From: an uncultured Elusimicrobia bacterium
GTDB lineage: Bacteria > Elusimicrobiota > Endomicrobiia > Endomicrobiales > Endomicrobiaceae
Direction: 5' to 3'
Assembly (NCBI GenBank): GCA_947168325.1
Contig: CAMVLN010000021.1
Location: 1 to 16,285, forward strand
Length of the DNA stretch: 16,285 nt
The notes under the pieces are model-generated. The model was not told where the DNA came from. It saw only the letters and a list, made by a program, of their open reading frames with translations, and searched no databases. Both the position numbers and the translations under genes were made by a program. Positions 8,601 through 13,995 of this stretch are shown one piece after another (positions within the stretch are counted from its first letter, which is position 1; each line of letters opens with the position of its first letter).

Positions 8601-8890
8601 TGTGGCCAATCTTTCCCTACAACAAAACTAGATTTTTCTAAACTACCATCTATTGCTTGTTGTGCATAATGCCATACTTTAGTTGTAGAATCTCTAATTA
8701 CTGTATAACCTTGATTGTCTTCTACCCAATTATAAAACTCATCCCCTTTTATCCTAATTTTTATTCTTGTTCCATCGGGTTGCTCTACTTCAATAGGGTT
8801 TGGGTTTGCAGGAATTGAAAAAGAAATATTACAAAAGCTAATTACTATAAATAAAATAAAAATAAATAATTTTAAAAATCTTTTCATCAT
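5636..8890 (-). CDS. Secreted M6-family metalloprotease with duplicated module and FlgD/T9SS-like C-terminus
   Basis: A 1084-residue zinc protease of the immune-inhibitor-A (M6) group. A signal peptide (about 1-25, basic then FIFILFIVISF) is followed by the M6 pro-region opening (PIEVEQPDGTRIKIRIKGDEF, about 32-52). Next comes a charged, coiled-coil-like stretch at 103-167, and then the catalytic domain with CHETIHFLGIPDLYD. Here H372, E373 and H376 form HExxH, and D382 is the likely third ligand. A Met-turn-like CIMAGGS follows. After the M6 domain (to about 600), a roughly 195-residue module occurs twice (from about 606 and 801). I do not recognise it. The last ~90 residues (YPNPARSG ... 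WDLKNENGEKVAPGVYLLLI ... KIAVIR) are a FlgD-Ig/type IX sorting-like domain. The start follows the PorV-like gene by four bases, with AAGG upstream. Likely extracellular or surface-attached; substrate unknown. Confidence 0.93.
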   Translation of the reverse strand: MMKRFLKLFIFILFIVISFCNISFSIPANPNPIEVEQPDGTRIKIRIKGDEFYNWVEDNQGYTVIRDSTTKVWHYAQQAIDGSLEKSSFVVGKDWPQGKLTKNIQDIKRKNLGLQRKRDFYKQLQQTRQFNEKIKQEKIQKIQKAKGLSKVQAEREIEKQVEKRINFVLLVQFNDLTFRDKSPFNSSSTDEQIRQKFVDLFNKEGYTEYDAKGSYYDYFKEVSYGKLEYKSIVSPIITVDIAHSECGENQGSAGSYKVLELIRTALEQFFNDSSNSALISQLKEAWKDSSDSSGRLIPQGFTVIHAGGDAAQDGLAYSSDNIWSHKWQLSARYYATKDRTFQGILFDTYHTEAAGRGYEGNEGLLRIGAPCHETIHFLGIPDLYDTQYNSEGVGNFCIMAGGSYNGGQATPAHPCAWIKYKLGWANAKTATGGTNYINNVEENDDAIYKFNGKNFSSSKEYFLIENRQPIGFDVGLPGASSGRRGLLIYHIDDRIFDGDIYQSHNQSVSDGEHYMVAIEEADNTSSNWKNGHMPSDNGRGRDTDYYRGGTNATLTVFNDTDTNKPNARSYNDEYSGIDISNISASNNTMSFYLMPEKIEPSVYEAFINNLDTNGVNFLNFIMKYSPVKTKDELKVLSEDEQNKISQYFEISINGASHVNDMALLYYTYINSETVCGIGKNYTGKVSSENANLIIDVNNLLVQSNQTITSIGNISSSNNSPLDYEITHSSNTTKRFTGATAVENIQQWLNNYGTLIYSFDKMVNLNQSYNIVEVTINVDIDSNSYQNYYFLKGAKSFTFIKFINNLDTNGVNFLNFIMKYSPVKTKDELKVLSEDEQNKISQYFEISINGASHVNDMALLYYTYINSETVCGIGKNYTGKVSSENANLIIDVNNLLVQSNQTITSIGNISSSNNSPLDYEITHSSNTTKRFTGATAVENIQQWLNNYGTLIYSFDKMVNLNQSYNIVEVTINVDSADYPNYCLLEGTKTAFNDLSQVICYPNPARSGYLYIARLPDNLYDFSAEIFTMTSKLVKSFSSNDIIVSSENKLKWDLKNENGEKVAPGVYLLLIKNCGQKKVFKIAVIR
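5976..6491 (-). repeat. 516-bp direct repeat, second copy in coding order
   Basis: Read base by base against 6561-7076, this stretch appears identical over its full 516 bases, at a period of 585 bases (195 codons). It encodes residues about 801-971 of the protease, from INNLDTNGVNFLNF to IVEVTINV. Codon third positions are also unchanged. The identity stops abruptly at both ends. Confidence 0.95.
6561..7076 (-). repeat. 516-bp direct repeat, first copy in coding order
   Basis: Partner of 5976-6491, encoding residues about 606-776. The 69-base linker between the copies (6492-6560) encodes SYQNYYFLKGAKSF. The matching position after the other copy encodes DYPNYCLLEGTKTAF, a recognisably related but diverged sequence. 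So the true unit is longer than the identical core. Confidence 0.95.
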
Positions 8891-8894
8891 AATA

Positions 8895-9809
8895 TTAAAA
8901 ATTTACCTTAATAGTAAACATATGTGTGTTACCTAAATCTTCTTTAGGTAACCATGCATAGTCTACAAAAAATCCCATAAATTTTAATCCTGCTCCTAAA
9001 GTTAAATTCGTAATAAAATTATTATTTGTCCCTTGGTATTGTTTCGTTGGTAAAACATAGCCTGCTCTTATACTAAATATATCTTTATACAAGTAGTTTT
9101 CTATAGCAAACTTCAATTCTACAAAATCATCATTATAGTAATTGTCTATTTCAAAAATGCCTAATAATGTTTCTGTAAGTTCGCCTGAAATGCCCAAATT
9201 TATAGTTGATGGCAAACTATATCCTTTTACTTTAGGACCAATATCTTTCATATTTAAAGAAAGATAAATAGCATCCGATATAAAATATAAACCGCTTAAA
9301 CTTACAGCAATGCCAGAATATGAAATATCATCTATTGTTTGTTTTATATACTTTAGCGATAGACCCAGTAAAAAAGAATCAAAAACTTCAGTTCCATAAG
9401 ACAAAATGAAAAGTTTATCGTTTGCATTAAAAGTACCTAGTTCTTTATATCCACTAGAATCTCTTGTTGTTCTAGTCATAGAACCCATGTCAAAATAACA
9501 AAAACTAAAATTAATACCAGAAAATTCATCTATAGGAATATTTACATCACAAACACTATAACTTGTATCTTGAATATACATAGAATGTGTTAATATAATT
9601 GTTCTAGACAAAAAAGGAACTATAGCAGGATTTGCAATTACTGAATTTTCCCCGGCACTACTAGTATTTGCAAGAGCTGCATCATAAGCATTTGTAGGCA
9701 TCTGTAGTACTTGAAACATAGTTGTGCCTGTACCTTCTGCAACTGCATTTTCTACAGAAGTTACAATACAAATCAAAAGTAATAGTACAATAAAATTTTT
9801 CATATTCAT
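8895..9809 (-). CDS. PorV/PorQ-family outer-membrane beta-barrel protein
   Basis: A 304-residue exported protein. The signal peptide is MNMKNFIVLLLLICIVTSV..., with a likely cut after AVA near residue 24. The mature protein opens GTGTTMFQVLQMPTNAYDAALANTSSA, the conserved start of PorV/PorQ (FadL-like) proteins, where loss-free N-terminal alanine/glycine-rich turns are followed by ANPA. The rest alternates polar and hydrophobic residues as beta strands, and the chain ends in KVNF with a terminal Phe, as expected for a barrel inserted by BAM. In Bacteroidota PorV shuttles type IX cargo to the surface. Here it is co-transcribed, four bases upstream, with a protease carrying a type IX-like C-terminal domain, which suggests a dedicated partner. 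No Shine-Dalgarno is visible; a second ATG at 9803 is an equal start candidate. Confidence 0.87.
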   Translation of the reverse strand: MNMKNFIVLLLLICIVTSVENAVAEGTGTTMFQVLQMPTNAYDAALANTSSAGENSVIANPAIVPFLSRTIILTHSMYIQDTSYSVCDVNIPIDEFSGINFSFCYFDMGSMTRTTRDSSGYKELGTFNANDKLFILSYGTEVFDSFLLGLSLKYIKQTIDDISYSGIAVSLSGLYFISDAIYLSLNMKDIGPKVKGYSLPSTINLGISGELTETLLGIFEIDNYYNDDFVELKFAIENYLYKDIFSIRAGYVLPTKQYQGTNNNFITNLTLGAGLKFMGFFVDYAWLPKEDLGNTHMFTIKVNF

Positions 9810-9819
9810 AATTTATATT

Positions 9820-9843
9820 CGTATAACTATCATAAAGTATACG
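9820..9843. promoter_or_regulatory. Inverted repeat CGTATA-N12-TATACG upstream of the PorV-like gene
   Basis: Perfect 6-base arms, 18 bases centre to centre, end 10 bases before the PorV-like start codon. Spacing of about two helical turns suits a dimeric repressor or activator, so it may be an operator of the barrel/protease operon. The arms are short and the region is AT-rich, so confidence is low. Confidence 0.25.
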
Positions 9844-9895
9844 ATTTTTTTAAAATTAAGTAAATAATAAATAAAATATTGTCGTTTCGTTCATA

Positions 9896-9997
9896 ACATA
9901 AATGGATATCTCTTGATATCTCTTATTTATGTAAAAGTTCAAACACAAAAGAGACATAAAGAAGTAAGGATGGAGTTCAATATCTTTCTGAACTTTT
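9896..9997 (+). promoter_or_regulatory. Cluster of overlapping inverted repeats between porV-like gene and pyrR
   Basis: Three structures are seen. ACATAAAT (9896-9903) pairs with ATTTATGT (9925-9932), enclosing a direct repeat of GATATCTCTT. AAAAGTTCA (9933-9941) pairs with TGAACTTTT (9989-9997) over nine bases. AGTTCA (9974-9979) can pair with the same TGAACT (9989-9994) with a nine-base loop followed by TTTT. The last two are mutually exclusive, as in an attenuator. They lie upstream of the best pyrR -10, so they would be transcribed only from an unseen earlier promoter. Within the 276-base gap 9810-10085 I see no gene. Confidence 0.3.
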
Positions 9998-10028
9998 GCA
10001 CAATATGTATAGAACTTCTACATATGTC

Positions 10029-10078
10029 ATGTTTTTTCTATAAATATTTTGTATAATTAATCTATATAATATCAAGGA
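10029..10078 (+). promoter_or_regulatory. Candidate pyrR promoter and ribosome-binding site
   Basis: A consensus TATAAT at 10052-10057 follows a T-rich, poor -35 (ATGTTT at 10029-10034, spacing 17). AAGGA at 10074-10078 sits seven bases before the pyrR ATG and is one of the few clear Shine-Dalgarno sequences in the window. A second TATAAT at 10065-10070 is too close to the start codon for a normal leader. Confidence 0.4.
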
Positions 10079-10085
10079 AATTTTT

Positions 10086-10604
10086 ATGGAAATTTTAAAC
10101 TCAAAACAGATAGATTTACAAATAGAAAATTTAGCAAAAGAAATTTTAAATCAACATATTGACAATATTGCAATTGTTGGTATTCAAAAAAAAGGTGTAA
10201 CAGTTGCTAAAAGGTTATCAAAAAAAATTCAGTCTATTAAAAAAACAAACGAAAATATTCCTTTTGGCATTTTAGATATAACTCTTTATAGGGATGATTT
10301 ACAAGAACCTGGGGCAGATATTCCTACAATAAAAGATACAGATATCCCTTTTGATATAAATAACAAAAATATAATTTTAGTTGATGATGTATTATATACA
10401 GGTAGAACTATTAGAAGTGCTCTAGATGTTTTGAAAGATTTTGGAAGGCCAAAATCAATAAAGTTAGTGGTATTAATAGATAGAGGATATAGAGAACTTC
10501 CTATTCAAGCAGATTTTGTAGGGCTTGTTCACAAAACAAAAAGCAGAGTTTGTGTAAATGTAAATGATGATATTTCAGATAGGGATGTTGTAACGGTGGA
10601 ATAA
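10086..10604 (+). CDS. pyrR: PyrR, pyr operon attenuator protein / uracil phosphoribosyltransferase
   Basis: A 172-residue type I phosphoribosyltransferase. The PRPP-binding motif is IILVDDVLYTGRTIRSA (about 96-112). Family-typical stretches are IVGIQKKGVTVAKRL, GILDITLYRDDL and VLIDRGYRELPIQADFVG. Known PyrR proteins bind pyr mRNA in response to UMP/UTP and promote termination, and most also convert uracil plus PRPP to UMP. Length is normal. The gene has its own Shine-Dalgarno. It is not followed by pyrB, pyrC or other pyrimidine genes; downstream on this strand there is only debris, then a gene on the other strand. It may therefore act in trans on distant pyr transcripts or serve mainly as the UPRTase. 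Confidence 0.95.
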   Translation: MEILNSKQIDLQIENLAKEILNQHIDNIAIVGIQKKGVTVAKRLSKKIQSIKKTNENIPFGILDITLYRDDLQEPGADIPTIKDTDIPFDINNKNIILVDDVLYTGRTIRSALDVLKDFGRPKSIKLVVLIDRGYRELPIQADFVGLVHKTKSRVCVNVNDDISDRDVVTVE

Positions 10605-10879
10605 AATGAAAAGGCAGAATGGATTGTATAAAATTGAAAGTTCAATAATATCAACTTATTGCTCGTCTACAAAATTTAATAAAAATGTTATAAAAATAAT
10701 GTCAAAAGCTTTAAATAACTAAGTGACATATATAGATTTAGAACATATAAGATTGTATGTTGGCATAACATTTTAAGGTATTAAAATCTTATTGCATAGA
10801 ATAATGGAGAAATAGAAACAACGAGAACGACATAGGAGATTACGATGTAAAATATTAAAAGTTCTTCTTTACTATTTGT
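10605..10879 (+). other. Gene-poor stretch with a short frame and a start-stop element
   Basis: An ATG two bases after the pyrR stop opens 38 codons (10606-10722, MKRQNGLYKIESS... to NN). The same frame continues past TAA at 10720 as VTYIDLEHIRLYVGITF and further pieces separated by stops, so it may be a decayed gene or chance. At 10834-10838 a strong AGGAG is followed, six bases on, by ATG at 10845 and at once by TAA (10848-10850). I cannot name a family. No convincing terminator for pyrR or for the convergent helicase gene is visible; TAAGATT (10748-10754) and AATCTTA (10785-10791) form only a weak inverted repeat. Confidence 0.3.
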
Positions 10880-13522
10880 TTATTTTCTGTTCTGTGATAG
10901 TTCGTTGTTTAATGCATTAATTATCTTTTCTTTTTCATTACTTCCAGTCGTACTAAATCTCAGTAATGGTAGATTATATTTTTTTAATATATTATTTTTT
11001 ATTTTATCTCTTTCAGCTTGTTTCGTTCCTTCTCTATGATATTTATCACCATCAACCTCAATAACCATAAAAGGTTTTTTAGTTATTTTATTATATAGTA
11101 GAAAATCAACATGTGTCCAACTATTAGATAAATATTGTGTTTCTTCTAGAGATAATAAAGTATTATCTTGAATAATCATTTTTAATGGAACATGTATAGA
11201 AATACTGATATTGGCAAATTTAAATTTTTCTTCAAGTATGTTTTTTAATGTTATATACATTATATTTTCACTATCATATATAGATATCTTTTTATATTTT
11301 TTTAAATATTTTTTTCGTTCATCTTCATAATAACTATATAAGTAATCAAAAACAGAATATACTTTACTTTGTTTAATATCACAATTATTATATTTCATGT
11401 ATTCTAACAAATCATTAATATTTGTGTTTTTTGGCTGTTCGTTAGCATTAATTACAATTATTAGTTGTTCTATTGCACGAGAGATAATCACATTTAATCT
11501 TCTTAAATCATCACTAAAATCAGTAATTTCGTTATCAACAGTGGAAAGTATAATAACTTTATTTTCTCGTCCTTGAAATTTATCGACAGTATCTGCTTTT
11601 ACAGTTGTATTTTTAAATATTTTTTGTAATAAATCTGCTTGTTTTCTATAAGGAGTAACTATCCCTATAGATCCGTCTGTTAGACACAAATTTTCATTAG
11701 GTATTATTTCATTTTGAATGACATCTATTTGCCTTTGATTTATATGCTTATGATCATATGCTCTTGCATGATTTCCTCCTACTGTTTTATAAATGATAAG
11801 TGGCTTTTTTTCACTTTTTGACTCTGTTAATATTATCAGCTGATTATCATAAAATTTTTTATTGCAAAAATCTATTATTTTTGGATGACATCTATAATGC
11901 TCTCTTAATAAAGTTTTTGGAGCATTAGAGAAAATTTTTATCATTGCAGATAATAAACTATTATTTTTATATCTATAACTTTCAGGTAAATTGTATTTTT
12001 CAAATATTGAATCAGTTACTTTTGCTAAATCAGGTTTAACAACATTAGGTAATTGCTTTAAATCACCAACTATAATTGCTTTCTTTGCACAAGATAAAGC
12101 TAATACTCCAGTACATATATCCACTTGAGATGCTTCATCAACAATTAGATAATCATATAAAACATTTTTATTTAAACTACTCATTAATGAATATGTTGTG
12201 CTTAAAACTACGGGATACTCTTTTATAAATTTATTTGAATTTGAATAAAAATTTAGGTCTTCAAGAGTATAAATATTATGTTTTGTCATAGAATATTTAT
12301 TTTCTAAACTTGCTTTAAAAATTGTTTCTGATTCTTTGGAATATTCTTTCATCATATTTTTAAAATTAAAAGATTGTAATAGGTCTGATAGATATTTTGC
12401 CCTCTGTTTTATTTCTAGTATTTTCTTTTCATAAAATTTCTGTTGACATATAGATATCAAATAATTTTTTGGATATTTTTCTAATAAATGTTTTATTATA
12501 TTTCTTTTAAAAATATTTATATGTAATTTTTCTGTAATCAAATAAAAAAATTTTGAGATTAAATTTTCATTACCTAAAGATTCTTCATGCATTTCTATTG
12601 AAATACTCATTTGTAATGCTTGTTTGAATGATTTAATTTTATTTAATTTTTCCGGATAATTTTTGATATTAAAGCTATCTGTATATTTTTTATGATGTTC
12701 AAATTCTATTTCAATTGATGATAACTCTTGTTTTAATTTTGCAAGTTCTATTTGATAATTCAAGTTTTTTTGCAATGTTACATATTGTTTTTTTAAAAGT
12801 TCTTTTTTGTTGTTAAGTATATTTGAATCAATAGCCCAACTAGATATATTAGGTAAAGGTTTCTGAGAATCTATAAATTCTTGTTTATTTTTTATATTAC
12901 CTAAATATGCCGCAATAAAATCAACATTATATTTTTTTAGTTTATCTATAACATTTTTTGTTGCAGAATTATTACTTGAAACAACAGCAACTGTTTTATC
13001 ATTTATTATTGCATTTGCTATTATATTTAGGATTGTTTGTGTTTTTCCTGTTCCAGGAGGTCCCTCAATAATTGATATTTTATTTGATATGGCTTTTTCA
13101 ACAGCTTCTTTTTGACTTATATTAAAACCAAATGGATAAACTAAAAAATTTTCTTGATTTTTTATATTTATATTCTTATCTTCAACTTGTTTTTTTATAT
13201 CTTTTTCAGATAAAAAATCACTTAAAACTGTTTCTGCCCTAACATTATCAATCTTTGTAAAGTTGTTAAGCAGTATATTAAAGGTACCCCCATCATCATC
13301 TTTTTGTTCTAATCCACTTATGCTAGCAAGTTCTTTAAAATAATCTAGTTTTAAATTATTTTGTTTATCTTTTTCTGCTGGATATTTAATTTCCACATTT
13401 TTTTGGTTATATGTGAATTCCTTACCATTTTTAAATGTAACTTTATAATATCCATCACATTTTTCTAAATGTGATATATCTGAAGTTTTATTTTCTCCTT
13501 TTAAAAATATTTTTTTCTTCAT
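10880..13522 (-). CDS. SF1 (Upf1-like) helicase fused to a C-terminal PD-(D/E)XK nuclease
   Basis: An 880-residue protein. A small N-terminal beta domain (about 1-50) is followed by Q137, Walker A GPPGTGKT (154-161), motif Ia VAVVSSNNSATKNV (178-191), and a long helical insertion (about 230-400). Then come Walker B DEAS (462-465), motif III GDLKQLP (486-492), motif IV LREHYRCHP (539-547), motif V TVDKFQGREN (645-654) and motif VI DLRRLNVIISRA (672-683). The helicase set is complete. Residues 800-880 form a Vsr/DUF559/DUF2726-like nuclease: D806, E822-V-D824-G, then QAERDKIKN and a late LPLLRFS. Such fusions occur in defence islands (for example Hhe- and Nhi-type nuclease-helicases), so nucleic-acid interference is likely but inferred. 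It stands alone, with no methylase or partner visible, and no strong Shine-Dalgarno. Repair helicase is the main alternative. Confidence 0.9.
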   Translation of the reverse strand: MKKKIFLKGENKTSDISHLEKCDGYYKVTFKNGKEFTYNQKNVEIKYPAEKDKQNNLKLDYFKELASISGLEQKDDDGGTFNILLNNFTKIDNVRAETVLSDFLSEKDIKKQVEDKNINIKNQENFLVYPFGFNISQKEAVEKAISNKISIIEGPPGTGKTQTILNIIANAIINDKTVAVVSSNNSATKNVIDKLKKYNVDFIAAYLGNIKNKQEFIDSQKPLPNISSWAIDSNILNNKKELLKKQYVTLQKNLNYQIELAKLKQELSSIEIEFEHHKKYTDSFNIKNYPEKLNKIKSFKQALQMSISIEMHEESLGNENLISKFFYLITEKLHINIFKRNIIKHLLEKYPKNYLISICQQKFYEKKILEIKQRAKYLSDLLQSFNFKNMMKEYSKESETIFKASLENKYSMTKHNIYTLEDLNFYSNSNKFIKEYPVVLSTTYSLMSSLNKNVLYDYLIVDEASQVDICTGVLALSCAKKAIIVGDLKQLPNVVKPDLAKVTDSIFEKYNLPESYRYKNNSLLSAMIKIFSNAPKTLLREHYRCHPKIIDFCNKKFYDNQLIILTESKSEKKPLIIYKTVGGNHARAYDHKHINQRQIDVIQNEIIPNENLCLTDGSIGIVTPYRKQADLLQKIFKNTTVKADTVDKFQGRENKVIILSTVDNEITDFSDDLRRLNVIISRAIEQLIIVINANEQPKNTNINDLLEYMKYNNCDIKQSKVYSVFDYLYSYYEDERKKYLKKYKKISIYDSENIMYITLKNILEEKFKFANISISIHVPLKMIIQDNTLLSLEETQYLSNSWTHVDFLLYNKITKKPFMVIEVDGDKYHREGTKQAERDKIKNNILKKYNLPLLRFSTTGSNEKEKIINALNNELSQNRK

Positions 13523-13594
13523 TTTTATCTTTATAAATTAAAATATTTACCTAGATTACAAAATTTTCAAAATCTTTTCCATTTGGTAAAGAAA

Positions 13595-13623
13595 TTTGTA
13601 GAGTACATTTGTAGGACTACAAA
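13595..13623. promoter_or_regulatory. TTTGTAG repeat cluster, candidate operator
   Basis: TTTGTAG occurs at 13595-13601 and again at 13608-13614, where it forms a perfect palindrome with CTACAAA (13617-13623) around a two-base centre. A further TTTGTAG is at 13814-13820. A two-base centre is too tight for an RNA hairpin but suits a DNA-binding dimer. The cluster lies about 75-100 bases upstream of the helicase start codon. Confidence 0.35.
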
Positions 13624-13706
13624 ATAAAAGAATACCAAGAGTAAAGATTGAAGAAAATAGCATAGCCAGCACAATGTTAAAAATATTCAAAAGCAACGGG
13701 GGAGCA

Positions 13707-13759
13707 TTAAAAAACTCAAAACAAAACATTTGGATGTAAAACGGTAAAGAGTTTTTTAA
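13707..13759. repeat. 11-base perfect inverted repeat
   Basis: TTAAAAAACTC (13707-13717) and GAGTTTTTTAA (13749-13759) are exact reverse complements with a 31-base spacer. It could be a stem-loop, a factor-independent terminator for an unseen transcript, or the ends of a small mobile-element remnant. It overlaps the end of the coding-like fragment at 13602-13739. Confidence 0.4.
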
Positions 13760-13958
13760 GAATAAGAATATTTAAAAGATTTTTTACTAAATATGATAAC
13801 TTTGATGTGCTGTTTTGTAGTTTTCTTTGCTTTGATAATTGATATATTAGTGTGAAAATATTTAAATAATGGTTATTCAGATTGTTTTTTGTAAAACAAA
13901 AAAATCTAAAATTATTAAAATTTTGTATTAAATTTTTAATTCAAATAAACTAAATTGT

Positions 13959-13987
13959 TTGCACCACAAATATAAATAATATAGAAT
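13959..13987 (+). promoter_or_regulatory. Candidate iorA promoter giving a leaderless or near-leaderless mRNA
   Basis: TTGCAC (13959-13964) and TAGAAT (13982-13987) are spaced exactly 17 bases apart. Transcription would start around 13993-13996, at or beside the iorA ATG (13996). No AGGAG-like sequence precedes that ATG, which agrees with a leaderless message. A TATAAA at 13971-13976 is an alternative -10 without a good -35. Confidence 0.4.
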
Positions 13988-13995
13988 ATTCCACT

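Larger units (their letters stand above)
13523..13995. other. Intergenic stretch between the helicase and iorA, with gene-like debris
   Basis: Divergent promoters for the helicase and iorA must lie here. A plus-strand frame of 45 codons without a good start (13602-13739; it reads NKRIPRVKIEENSIASTML and FKSNGGALKNSKQN) lies in the least AT-rich part and looks like a remnant of a coding sequence, which I cannot identify. It also holds a cluster of TTTGTAG words and an 11-base inverted repeat, listed separately. The right half (13760-13950) is T/A-rich and shows nothing I can name. Confidence 0.35.
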
